A stretch of 64,000 bases of DNA from Phycisphaerae bacterium. GTDB taxonomy: Bacteria > Planctomycetota > Phycisphaerae > UBA1845 > Fen-1342. A model generated the notes under the pieces. That model saw nothing but the letters and a program-made list of their open reading frames with translations, was not told the DNA's origin and did not search any database. The DNA is taken from the NCBI GenBank assembly GCA_022072445.1, contig JAJVHV010000004.1, positions 62,001 to 126,000 of the forward strand, given 5' to 3'. Below are positions 30,256-39,130 of this stretch, in pieces. Position numbers and translations under genes: made by a program. Position 1 is the first letter of the stretch, and the number at the start of each line of letters is the position of its first letter.

Positions 30256-31494
30256 TCAGCGGATCAGCCGCGCGAACCCGAAACAGACGTGGTCGGACAG
30301 GTCGAGGTCTTCGCCGAAATCGACTTCCAGCGTCAGCTCGGCGACGCGCGCCACACTGACCAGCACGTCGCGCGGGGCCTCCCCGCCGCGCACGTCGGGG
30401 CTCTCCCACAGAACCTGCCCGTCGCCCAGCACCCGCACCGCGGCCCGGCCCCGCGGCGCCATCGCGTCGTCAATGCCCACGGTCGCGGCGAACTGCGCGA
30501 ACTCGCCGTTCAGCGCATACGTCAGCCGCGCGCGGCTGTGCAGCGCGACGCCGCGCGCAAACTCCCGCCCGCCCAGCCGGATCGGCCTGCCGCTCAGCGA
30601 ACGATCCACCGCGTACTCCCAGCGCACGTCGAAGAACGGCTCGAATTCGTAAGCGCTGGGCGTCAGGTCGGACAACAGCCGCAGCCGCTCGCTGCGCACG
30701 TCGATCCGGGCCACGCGACGCCACGCCAGCGGCAGATTCTCAAACACCGTCGACGCGATCGTCAGCGACTCGTCGTCGCACGACACCGCCCGACCGGCGA
30801 ACACCTGCCCGTCGCGCAGCACGACGCGGCATGTCAGCTCGCGCGGCGCCGTCGCCGCGAACAGCACCGCCGCCAGCCGCGCCCAAGGCAGCTCCACGTT
30901 GCGTTCGTTCCAGGCAAACGTCAGCCCAGCCTCGTGCACCCGCCGCACGGCGCCGCGCAGCACGAGCACTTCGGCGTCCTTGGTGACGCACACCACGTCC
31001 TTGACGCGGCTCGGCTCGCGCTCGGCCTCGCGCCGCCGGTCGAGCGCGGCCTGCGATGCGCCTTCCGCCACGATCGACGAGATACCCCCAAGCTGCAGCC
31101 GGCACTCGCGGCCCTCGCCGAACGACACGCGAAAATCCGACCCGTTCGACCCGCTGACGCGGCCGACAAACTGCGAGCCGTCCGCCAGCGCGAATCGCAT
31201 CAGCCCGTTCGTCGCCCCACCCGACGTCGGCGCCGGCTCAGACGCGCCGCGCGGCGCCACCGAGACGAGGTCCGCCCAGCTCAGCTCCACCACCCGCTCC
31301 CCGACGACGAGGCGAAGCTGCGGGGAGACCGCGTCCAGCCGGCCGCTCAGCGCGCGGCCGTCGAGCAGCGTCAGGTCCACCTCCGGACCGCCGCCGCGCG
31401 CCGCCGCCGCGCATGCCGCGGCGAGCGCAAGCAGCAACGCACCGCCCGCCCGGGCGCCGCCGCGTCTTTTCGCCAGGACGGCCTTCGCGCTCAC
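30256..31494 (-). CDS. Exported NPCBM-domain protein
   Basis: This 412-residue protein starts at a GTG that overlaps the upstream stop by 4 nt (GTGA). The signal sequence is GGALLLALAAACAAAARG. Several beta-rich modules of similar pattern follow (VDLTLLDGRALSGRLDAV, RFALADGSQFVGRVSG, CRVVLRDGQVFAGRAV), each with a DGxxxxGRx core. The C-terminal NPCBM-type domain (about 270-412) includes LGGREFARGVALHSRARLTYAL and ends near VDLSDHVCFGFARLIR. NPCBM domains are putative carbohydrate-binding modules. The function is probably binding of envelope glycans. The longer open frame upstream overlaps the preceding gene and is not real. Confidence 0.82.
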   Translation of the reverse strand: MSAKAVLAKRRGGARAGGALLLALAAACAAAARGGGPEVDLTLLDGRALSGRLDAVSPQLRLVVGERVVELSWADLVSVAPRGASEPAPTSGGATNGLMRFALADGSQFVGRVSGSNGSDFRVSFGEGRECRLQLGGISSIVAEGASQAALDRRREAEREPSRVKDVVCVTKDAEVLVLRGAVRRVHEAGLTFAWNERNVELPWARLAAVLFAATAPRELTCRVVLRDGQVFAGRAVSCDDESLTIASTVFENLPLAWRRVARIDVRSERLRLLSDLTPSAYEFEPFFDVRWEYAVDRSLSGRPIRLGGREFARGVALHSRARLTYALNGEFAQFAATVGIDDAMAPRGRAAVRVLGDGQVLWESPDVRGGEAPRDVLVSVARVAELTLEVDFGEDLDLSDHVCFGFARLIR

Positions 31495-32531
31495 TTCTGC
31501 TCCGCCAGCGCCCGATGGTATTGCTCGACCAGCTCGCGATAGCGCGACGGGAAGCGTGAGCGAAGCGATTGCAGAATCTTCTCGCGCTCCAGCTCCGGCA
31601 GCTTGCCCCACATGTCGCCCGGATCGGCCTTCCCCGATTCGTGCAGCTCGCCGATCGTGCCCTGGCCGGCCGGGGCCACCGACTCGCTGCGCGGCTTCTT
31701 GGGCGACTGCTTGGGCGCCTTCCCCTGCTTGGACCCACCCGCCTTGCACTGCTGCTCGCGCTGCTCAGCCTCCTCGATCAACTTGTCGAGCAGCTTGACG
31801 GCCTCCTCCTGACGAACGCGCGTCCGCTCGCCCCCGTCCGCCACGTTCAGACGCGCCGCCGAATAGGTCATCAACCCGGCCACCTCGTCGAGCGACCCGA
31901 TCTCACGCCGCTCGATCTCCAGCAGCAGTTGCTTGGCGCCGATCAGCACCGCCTCCGGCCCGTCGCCAAAGTCGCGCACCACCCGCCGCAGCGACTCCGC
32001 CGCCACGTCGAACCGCAGATTGCTCGCCTGCGCGAAGCCTTTGAAGAACCACAAATGAGGGGCATAGGGCGTCAGGCCGGCCAGATCGCGCTCCGGATCG
32101 ACCGAGCGCATCAGAAACTCCTCCGCCTCCTCATACAGGCCGCGCTCGATCAGCGAGCGCGCGTGGTAATACGCCGCGTTCGCTCCGACGAACGGATCGT
32201 CCGACTCCGCCAGCGCTCCGAACAGTCGCGCGCTCTCGTCGTATTCTTCAGCCTCGAATGAATCGAGCGCCTTGCGGAATCGCTCATGCAGCACCGCCAA
32301 CCCGTCGGGCACAAACCCCTCGCCCAGCCCGCCGGCCCCCTGCCGGGCCGCCTCGCCGCGAATCGTCGCAATCGCCCGCGCGTCGCCCGCGCCCGGCTCG
32401 CCGATCCGCTTCAGAAACGCCTCGTTCAGCTTGCTGATCCGCGGCGAATCGTCCGCCATGCCGGCATGACACGTCAGCGCGGCTGCGACGCAAACCGCCA
32501 GCCGGACCCATGTGCGGCGTCCTGTGAGCAT
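31491..32531 (-). CDS. Exported helical-repeat (TPR-like) protein
   Basis: This 346-residue protein has an N-terminal signal sequence (WVRLAVCVAAALTCHAG) and a helical-repeat central part. Examples are FEAEEYDESARLFGALAESDDPF, NAAYYHARSLIERGLYEEAEEFL and RFDVAAESLRRVVRDFGDGPEA, consistent with three to four TPR units. A charged low-complexity stretch (KQGKAPKQSPKKPRSE) and a C-terminal helix end the protein. The start ATG follows the stop of the coiled-coil gene by 2 nt, and the stop overlaps the NPCBM start. It is likely a periplasmic scaffold working with the MoxR/VWA proteins of the operon. Confidence 0.75.
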   Translation of the reverse strand: MLTGRRTWVRLAVCVAAALTCHAGMADDSPRISKLNEAFLKRIGEPGAGDARAIATIRGEAARQGAGGLGEGFVPDGLAVLHERFRKALDSFEAEEYDESARLFGALAESDDPFVGANAAYYHARSLIERGLYEEAEEFLMRSVDPERDLAGLTPYAPHLWFFKGFAQASNLRFDVAAESLRRVVRDFGDGPEAVLIGAKQLLLEIERREIGSLDEVAGLMTYSAARLNVADGGERTRVRQEEAVKLLDKLIEEAEQREQQCKAGGSKQGKAPKQSPKKPRSESVAPAGQGTIGELHESGKADPGDMWGKLPELEREKILQSLRSRFPSRYRELVEQYHRALAEQK

Positions 32532-32533
32532 CG

Positions 32534-34405
32534 CTATTTCCTTTCGTGCATCTTGCGGGTCAGCTCCGACAAAACCTTCTGCCGCGCCGACAACTCCGCG
32601 AATCGCCGCCGAAGCTCCTCGGGCGCCGCCGCGTCGCTCGCCGGCGGCTCGGCCACCGCGGCCGCCGCCGGAATCTGCTGCCTGAGATCCTCGGTCTGCC
32701 GGATGATCCGCATCTGCCCCGATTTCAGCAGCTTCAGCTCCGCCGACCCCGGCAGCAGCGGCTCGCTCGGATCCTGCTCGCCCGACGGATTCCCCTGCTG
32801 AGATTCGCTCTGGCTGTTCTCCTCGCGCTTCCGCTCCACGGCCGCAAGCAGCTCCTTCAGCACGTCAATGATGTCCCCCAGCACGCGCCGCGTCGCCGCC
32901 GACGAATCGCCCGCGTCGAGCCGCTCCGCGACAACACGCATGTCCGCCGCAAGCTGCCGCACGATCTCCGGTACGACGACCGTCGTTCCCTCGGTCGTCA
33001 CGATCCGCAGCACCGTGTCGCAGTCCTCCACCACCGCCCGCTGATCCACAACCGCCGCCGCCAACTGAAGCCGATCCGTCCGCTGCCAGGCCGCCGCCCC
33101 CTTGGCATCCAGATCGGTCACCACCGAGTAAATGTGCTCCTCCTTCGCCAGCATGCTGCGAAACCGCGCCTCCAGTGCCGTGAGCGTCTCCTCGGTCTCC
33201 TCGCGGCGGATTTGCCGCAAGGCGTCGTCCAGCTCGTTCATCGCGCTCTGCAATTCATCCAGCGCCGCCGACTGCGCCGGCGCCGAATCCTGCGGATTCT
33301 GCTCCCCCAGCCGATCCGCGGCCCGCTGCATGTGCTCCCGCGCCCGGCCCACCTGCCGCGCGCCCGGCGACGCCGACGATTCAGCGCCCTGCTCCGACAT
33401 CGACCGCTCGATCTGCCCGGTCTTCTCGGCCGTCTGCCGCTCGGCCTGTTCGATCTCGCGCGCGTCGCGCCGCTGCTGCTGTTTTTCCTGCTCCTGCGCC
33501 AGCCGCTCCGCCGCCCGCCGTAGTGCCTCTTCGGCCTGCGTCTGGGCCTGCGCCGCCTGCTCCGCCGCGCCGCCCGCCAGCTTCTCCCGCGCTTGCTGCA
33601 TCTGTTCGATCGCCGCGTCGACGCTGTCGGCGGCCTCGCCCAGCGCCGACCCCGCGCTGCGCTCTTCGTTTTCGGACTGTCCCGCGGACAGCTTGCGCAG
33701 CGACTCGGCCGCCTCGCGCGCCGCCGACTCGGACTTCGCCTGCCGCTCGCCGCGCTCCGCCACCGGCGACTGCGTGTCGGCGGCCTGAGCGGCTTGTTCT
33801 TCCGCCAGTCGGGTCAGCCGCTCGGTCATGACGCGCAGCTCAGCCTCCAGTTCCGCCGCTGAAATCGCTCCCTGCGTCCGATACAGATTCGCCGACTGCT
33901 CCTCCATCACTCCGCGGATGCTCCGCCGAAGCGCTTCCAGCCGTTCGCGCTCCTGTCGGCGACGATCCAGGTCGTTCAGCGAGCTGGTGAGCAGCCGCAG
34001 AACGGACTCCAGGTCGCCGATCAGCTCCTCCTGCCGGCGTTCGGCGTCGCTGAACTGCGCGGCCGAGAGCAGTGTCACCAGTTCCGAAATCCGCGCTCGC
34101 AGCCGCTCGCGGCCGGACAGCTCGACGGCGTCGCGCAATTTTTCGGACTTGTCCGGCTCGGTTTCGCGCAAGAGCTGTGCCAGTCGGAGCATGCGCTCCT
34201 CGAGCCGTTCGAGTCGATCGCGAATCGCCTGCTGCCGCGCCGGCAGTGCCGACCGATCCACCGGTTTTGAAGTCGCCGTCTGCCCCCACGCCGCCGCGAC
34301 CGCGCTGAGCAGTGCGAGCAGTGCCGCGCCGCGCGCGATGACTCCACACCGGCGGTGCGTGGTGCGGCGGCAGGTCAAATTTTCTGCCATGCGGTTCGTT
34401 CTCAT
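32534..34405 (-). CDS. Large exported coiled-coil protein
   Basis: The 623-residue protein has a membrane-targeting N-terminus (ARGAALLALLSAVAAAWG) and is then almost entirely charged helix rich in Glu, Gln, Arg and Ala. This suggests long coiled coils, for example RQEELIGDLESVLRLL and QAQTQAEEALRRAAERLAQ. No enzymatic motif is visible. Its start overlaps the stop of the next upstream gene by 4 nt (ATGA). Proteins of this kind regularly accompany MoxR/DUF58/VWA clusters in planctomycetes; I infer a structural or adaptor role at the envelope. Confidence 0.72.
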   Translation of the reverse strand: MRTNRMAENLTCRRTTHRRCGVIARGAALLALLSAVAAAWGQTATSKPVDRSALPARQQAIRDRLERLEERMLRLAQLLRETEPDKSEKLRDAVELSGRERLRARISELVTLLSAAQFSDAERRQEELIGDLESVLRLLTSSLNDLDRRRQERERLEALRRSIRGVMEEQSANLYRTQGAISAAELEAELRVMTERLTRLAEEQAAQAADTQSPVAERGERQAKSESAAREAAESLRKLSAGQSENEERSAGSALGEAADSVDAAIEQMQQAREKLAGGAAEQAAQAQTQAEEALRRAAERLAQEQEKQQQRRDAREIEQAERQTAEKTGQIERSMSEQGAESSASPGARQVGRAREHMQRAADRLGEQNPQDSAPAQSAALDELQSAMNELDDALRQIRREETEETLTALEARFRSMLAKEEHIYSVVTDLDAKGAAAWQRTDRLQLAAAVVDQRAVVEDCDTVLRIVTTEGTTVVVPEIVRQLAADMRVVAERLDAGDSSAATRRVLGDIIDVLKELLAAVERKREENSQSESQQGNPSGEQDPSEPLLPGSAELKLLKSGQMRIIRQTEDLRQQIPAAAAVAEPPASDAAAPEELRRRFAELSARQKVLSELTRKMHERK

Positions 34406-36624
34406 CGCGGAGCCGGCGCGGGGGTCGGGGGCACGGCCGGCGGCTGCTCAAGTCCGAGAATATCGTCCAACTGAGAGTTGATCGCGCTGAGCGTGCCGGC
34501 ACGCAGGTCGGTCTGCTCGGCGATGATCTCCCGCAGCAGGGCCACCGCTTCGCGATATCCTTCCCATTGTAGCATCTGCGCCAGCACGGCCTGCATGCTG
34601 CGGACGATTTCGTCCTGCCGATCGGACGCCGCCGCCCGCTCATCCGCGGTCGCACTCATTTTCAGACGCAGCAGCGCGTCGCGACCCGCCGGCATCAGCC
34701 GCCGCGCCAGCTCGCCCAGCGGCGTGACGATCGCGTCGGTAATCCGCCGTTCGGCCGCCGCGGTCGCGATCTTATTGGTCCACATCTCGGCCAGCAGTTG
34801 CTCGAACTGCTGGCGGATCGCCATGACGCGGCGGGTGTGCTGATCCTGCTGGCGGGCAAGCGAGGCGACGCGCTGCAACTGCCGCGGTTCGAGCCGCCCG
34901 GTGGCCAGTTCGCCGGTCAGACGGGCGACCGAGTCGCGTACCACGCGCTGCGCCGCCAGCAGCCGCTCAAACTCCTGCCGCAGGGCGTACTCCCGCCGAG
35001 CAAGCTCCGTCAGAAAGTCGTCGGTGCTCACAACCCGCAGCGCATATGTCTGTGAAAGTCCCTCGCCGGGCTGCGCCGGATTGTTATCCGTGCCGCGGGC
35101 CGAGATTCGCAACGTGTCGCCCGCCGCCACCCCCAGCGTCGCCAGGTCGACGCGAAGCGTCGCCAACAGGTTGCGCAGCGGCGGGGCGCCATCGTCTGGA
35201 CCGCTCGCCGGCTGGCTGGTCGGCGCGCCGGGCGGGCTGCGCGCGACCGGCGGCTCCTCGTTTCGCTGCGTAACCAGCTCGACGGCCGAAAGGCCATACG
35301 CGTCGCTGGCCGTCAGCTCGACCGGAATGTCCGCGATCGGCGTCACAATCTCGCCGGCGCCGGAGAGCGCCAGCTTCAGGCTCGGCGCGTGATCGGCGGT
35401 CAGGCGCACGCCGAATCGCAGCGGGTTGCGGTCCTTCCAGCCGTCGCGATCGACGAGATCGAACTGGTACGAGCCGGCCTCGGCGGGTTCGAGCCGCGCG
35501 ACGGCCAGGTCGCCGGAAAGCACGCAGGCGATCGTCGAGCCGTCGGGGCGCACGACGCGCGCCTCGGCCAGCGGCTTGTTGGCGCGGGCCTCGATCCGCA
35601 GCGCGCTGTCCAGCGGCGCCTCGACGAACGGCTGCCGGTCGACCGTGAAGGGCGGCAGGCCGGTGTAGGCCGGCGGCGAAACGTGCACCTGCGTCGACAC
35701 GACGCGCGGACGCTCCACGACCTGCACGCGATACTCGCGCGTATGCTCGTCGCCCCCGATCAGCTGAAACCGCAGGTCCTCCGAGAGCGCCGCAAACGTG
35801 GATTCGAATCGGCTGTCGCCGACGCGCGTCATCGAGTCGCGGCCGCGCTTGCCCGAGGCGGTCCACCACACCACGTCCGCCGTCGGGGGCGGCTCGCCGT
35901 CGATCTGCGCGATCAGCCGGAACTCCTCCCCGCGCGGCGCCCGCAGCACGCCGCTGGCGTCAGCGCCCTGAGGCGTGAGGTGCGTCCGCTGCGGCCAGGG
36001 AATGTCGGCCAGCAGCCAGTTGCGCTTGAACCACGTGTCCATCAGTTCCGGAAGCAGCCTGAACGCCAGCACGACGATCGCAACCTGTAGCGCCAGTTCC
36101 GTGCCGCGCTGGACCGCACGACGGTGATTCAGCACCGTGAGAAACGAGACACGCTGCGCTTCGCGGCAGGCGTCGCCGATGATCTCGGCCACCAGCGCGG
36201 GAGAATTCGACTCCGGGTCGCCGCCCCCCGCCGCCGAAAGCTCGACAGCGGTCGCAAACTGGTCTTGCGGCTCCGTCAGCGAGCCATCCACCACCGAGGC
36301 GAGCGCGACGTCTCCGAGCGGCGTCGCAAGCGGCCGGTAGAGAAAGCGATAGAAAACCCAGAGCCAAATCAGCGTCAGCACGCCGTTGAGTGCCGCCCGC
36401 TGGTCGAGCGAAAGCCGCAGCCAACGGTCCAGCAGGAGCTGAAGCAGCGACGTGGCCAGGATCGTCAGACTGACCCGCACGGCCCCGGCGATCGCCGCGT
36501 AGAGCCGCCAGCGACGGCGCAGCTGCGCCAGCGGCCGCGCCAACCCCGCTGGCAGCGGTTGCGCGGGGATCACCGGGCGCTCGTCGGGCCATGATTCCTG
36601 CGGCGTGGTTGGTGCGGTGCTCAC
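34402..36624 (-). CDS. Membrane protein with long periplasmic part (DUF4175-like)
   Basis: This 740-residue protein begins at a GTG that overlaps the VWA gene stop (GTGA). Two transmembrane segments lie near the N-terminus (LYAAIAGAVRVSLTILATSLLQ and ALNGVLTLIWLWVFY). A third follows around LALQVAIVVLAFRLLPELM. The rest is a strand-rich extracytoplasmic part with Ig-like modules (for example VHVSPPAYTGLPPFTVDRQPFVEAPLD), then a helical C-terminus. The arrangement resembles DUF4175 proteins in VWA/MoxR clusters, but I could not confirm it. It is probably an assembly partner of the two VWA-type proteins. Confidence 0.68.
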   Translation of the reverse strand: MSTAPTTPQESWPDERPVIPAQPLPAGLARPLAQLRRRWRLYAAIAGAVRVSLTILATSLLQLLLDRWLRLSLDQRAALNGVLTLIWLWVFYRFLYRPLATPLGDVALASVVDGSLTEPQDQFATAVELSAAGGGDPESNSPALVAEIIGDACREAQRVSFLTVLNHRRAVQRGTELALQVAIVVLAFRLLPELMDTWFKRNWLLADIPWPQRTHLTPQGADASGVLRAPRGEEFRLIAQIDGEPPPTADVVWWTASGKRGRDSMTRVGDSRFESTFAALSEDLRFQLIGGDEHTREYRVQVVERPRVVSTQVHVSPPAYTGLPPFTVDRQPFVEAPLDSALRIEARANKPLAEARVVRPDGSTIACVLSGDLAVARLEPAEAGSYQFDLVDRDGWKDRNPLRFGVRLTADHAPSLKLALSGAGEIVTPIADIPVELTASDAYGLSAVELVTQRNEEPPVARSPPGAPTSQPASGPDDGAPPLRNLLATLRVDLATLGVAAGDTLRISARGTDNNPAQPGEGLSQTYALRVVSTDDFLTELARREYALRQEFERLLAAQRVVRDSVARLTGELATGRLEPRQLQRVASLARQQDQHTRRVMAIRQQFEQLLAEMWTNKIATAAAERRITDAIVTPLGELARRLMPAGRDALLRLKMSATADERAAASDRQDEIVRSMQAVLAQMLQWEGYREAVALLREIIAEQTDLRAGTLSAINSQLDDILGLEQPPAVPPTPAPAPR

Positions 36625-39125
36625 AGCAGGTGCGTCCTCCGTCGAATGGCCCACTCGGCCGTCAGCAGGACGGAAATCACGATGAGCACCCACGACCGAT
36701 CCCACAGGTCGCGGTCGGGCCCGCGCGTCACGCGCGTCTGACTGGCCTTTTCGATGCGGTCGGGCAGAGATTCGGCCGCCTCGATCGGCACGTAATAGCC
36801 GCCGGTCTCGGTCGCGATACGCGTCAGCGTGTCCACGCGCTGCCGCAACGCCCGCATCTCGATGTCGACGCGCTGCACGTGAACGCGCCGCGAGAGCTGC
36901 TCATGCGCCGCACTGCTCCCGGGTAAGGGAATGCGAACCGTCGCGACACCCTCCATCGGCGACGAAAGCCGGCCCTCGAACCAGCCCTCGCGGCCCGGAA
37001 TCGCGCGCAGCACCGGATTCAGAACGGTCCCGTCCGGAAGCGCGAACTCGGCCGCCACCTGCGGCTCCTGCCAGGGCGAAAACGACTCGTCGAGCACGTG
37101 CGCCTCGAGTTTGAACGGCTCGCCCACGATCGGCCGATCCTGCTCCAGCACGATGACGCCGCGCCGGCTGCCGGTCTGCCGGCGCGGCTGTGCGAGGTAG
37201 CGCACCGCCTGAATCCAGAAACGGTTGAACTGATTCTCGGCCAGCGCCCGCCAGCGCCACGTTGAGTCGATGCCCAGATAGGCCGTTCGCCCGGCACCCA
37301 CCTGCTGGGCGGCAAAGATGACTGCGTCGCCATACTGATTCCGCGACGCCGGGTTCTGCTCCACCAGCAGCGTCGCGGCCACCGGCTTGGCCCGCAGAAC
37401 CGGAACGGCGGAAATCACGCCCGGCAGCGCGTTCCACAACTGCGCGCTGCGCTCCACGTCGTCATCCAGCAGGACCAGCGGATGGGAACGATTCTCCGGC
37501 GGCACGGCCAGCGGAAACGCATGCGCGCGGTAGCTGCCCGTCTCGCTCATCCGCACGGCCGCCTCCGGATCGGGCGTCACCGGCAGCACTGCTACCAGAT
37601 CGCTCATCACCGGGTCGTTCAGAAAACGTGCCGTGAACTGGTGGCCCGCCACGACGATCACACCGCCCGCGAACTCATCCACCCAGCGCCGCACGTTCAC
37701 CGCCCACGACGAGTCCAAATCGCCCGACGCCGGGTCGACCAGCATGATCACGTCATAGGCGAAGAGGTCCTGCGGCAGGCGCGGCAGCTCGGTCAGCGGC
37801 GTGTCGCCGTCGCGGATGGCGCGCTGGTCGGCCGATTGCAGCCACGTGCTGACGTCGATGGTCTGATCGCGGATCAGCAGCCGCATGATGGCGCGGTATT
37901 CGTACGACGGGCGGCCGGCGACCATCAGCACGCGAATGCGGTGGTCGATCACTACCAGCGACGTGGCCCGCCGGTTGTCATGCGTCACCGCCTCACCGGG
38001 AGCCGCGCTGACGATCGCCTCGTAGACGTACTCTCCCGGCGTCTCCGGGCTGAGCGGGAACACGAGCGGCGCGATCGGCTGCCCCGGCACGATCTCCACG
38101 TTGCGCGTGCCGGCCAGGACGCCCTCGCCCGCGTCGGCGGGCTGCGAGCCGGCCGGCGCCGCCGGCACGCCGTTGTCGATCCGCCGGGAACGCAGCTCGA
38201 CGGACACATTCGTGCTCTCAATGCCGTCGGCGGCCAGCTCGACGCGCACTTCAAACGGATCGCCGCGCGCCACCGCGGCCGGCGCCGCCAGACTGGTGAT
38301 CCGCAGGTTCGGCGGCTCCTCGGCCGGTCCGACGCCGACGCAATGCAGCAACAGCTTGTTGCGCCGCGCGTAGGCCAGCAGCTCCTCCGGCCCCATTCCG
38401 TGATTGAACTGCCCGTCGGACAGGACGATCATCGCCGCGATCGGGCTGTCGGCCGCGCGGTCGTATGCTTCGGCCAGCGCCTGCCCCAGGTCGGTCGCCT
38501 GCGTCAGGTCGGCCGGGAGGCGGTCGTAGGGGACAAGTCCGCCCGCAGCGCTGGCCGGCAGGGCGTCGGCGGAATTCGTCACGGTTGCGATCGACGCGGG
38601 CGGGGCCAGCTCGGCGGTTCGCCGGCCAAAGGCATACACCGCCAACTGATTCCGCTCCGCAAGCCGCGCCAGCCAGCGATGATCATGCGCACTGAGCAAG
38701 CGCTCGATCCGCGCCCGGCCGGAGTCGGCTTCGGCGCCGTGCGGAGCGTTCGCCACAGCCGGCGATGACGCCGCAGCCGCGCTCTCCGGCGTGCGGACGA
38801 CGTTCGACACGCCCATGCTGGACGACGCGTCGACCAGGACCGCCACCTGCGCCGTAATCGTCTGGATGACATACGTCGCCAACACCGGCCGCAGCCACAC
38901 GATCGCCAGCAGCATCAGCGTCAGACAACGCACGCCCGCCAGCAGCGCACGGACGCGAGCTGACGCGCCGCCGCGGCCCTCCCGGCGATAGAGCCACACG
39001 ACGACGTAGCAGACCACAGCCAGCGCCAGCAGCCCCACCAGCCGTGCCCAGCCGCTGGGCAGGCCGGCGAACTCCAGCGCCTGGCGCTGCTCTTCGCTGA
39101 TCGAGGCCAACAGGCTGCAGCGCAT
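36621..39125 (-). CDS. Membrane VWA-domain protein (BatA/BatB-related) with C-terminal amidotransferase-like domain
   Basis: The 834-residue protein has two N-terminal membrane helices (about 26-46 and 58-88) and a von Willebrand factor A domain. Its MIDAS motif starts at D99 (DASSS), and SDGQFNHG supplies later MIDAS residues. A beta-sandwich and a flavodoxin-like region (VLMVAGRPSYEYRAIMRLL, VIMLVDPASGDL, GGVIVVAGHQF) of the type found after VWA domains in planctomycetes follow. The C-terminus has another membrane helix (SWVLIVISVLLTAEWAI). The ATG at 39125 lies 5 nt after the upstream stop. The longer frame to 39605 overlaps the neighbour and is not used. It probably works with MoxR as chaperoned envelope machinery. 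Confidence 0.82.
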   Translation of the reverse strand: MRCSLLASISEEQRQALEFAGLPSGWARLVGLLALAVVCYVVVWLYRREGRGGASARVRALLAGVRCLTLMLLAIVWLRPVLATYVIQTITAQVAVLVDASSSMGVSNVVRTPESAAAASSPAVANAPHGAEADSGRARIERLLSAHDHRWLARLAERNQLAVYAFGRRTAELAPPASIATVTNSADALPASAAGGLVPYDRLPADLTQATDLGQALAEAYDRAADSPIAAMIVLSDGQFNHGMGPEELLAYARRNKLLLHCVGVGPAEEPPNLRITSLAAPAAVARGDPFEVRVELAADGIESTNVSVELRSRRIDNGVPAAPAGSQPADAGEGVLAGTRNVEIVPGQPIAPLVFPLSPETPGEYVYEAIVSAAPGEAVTHDNRRATSLVVIDHRIRVLMVAGRPSYEYRAIMRLLIRDQTIDVSTWLQSADQRAIRDGDTPLTELPRLPQDLFAYDVIMLVDPASGDLDSSWAVNVRRWVDEFAGGVIVVAGHQFTARFLNDPVMSDLVAVLPVTPDPEAAVRMSETGSYRAHAFPLAVPPENRSHPLVLLDDDVERSAQLWNALPGVISAVPVLRAKPVAATLLVEQNPASRNQYGDAVIFAAQQVGAGRTAYLGIDSTWRWRALAENQFNRFWIQAVRYLAQPRRQTGSRRGVIVLEQDRPIVGEPFKLEAHVLDESFSPWQEPQVAAEFALPDGTVLNPVLRAIPGREGWFEGRLSSPMEGVATVRIPLPGSSAAHEQLSRRVHVQRVDIEMRALRQRVDTLTRIATETGGYYVPIEAAESLPDRIEKASQTRVTRGPDRDLWDRSWVLIVISVLLTAEWAIRRRTHLL

Positions 39126-39130
39126 CGGCG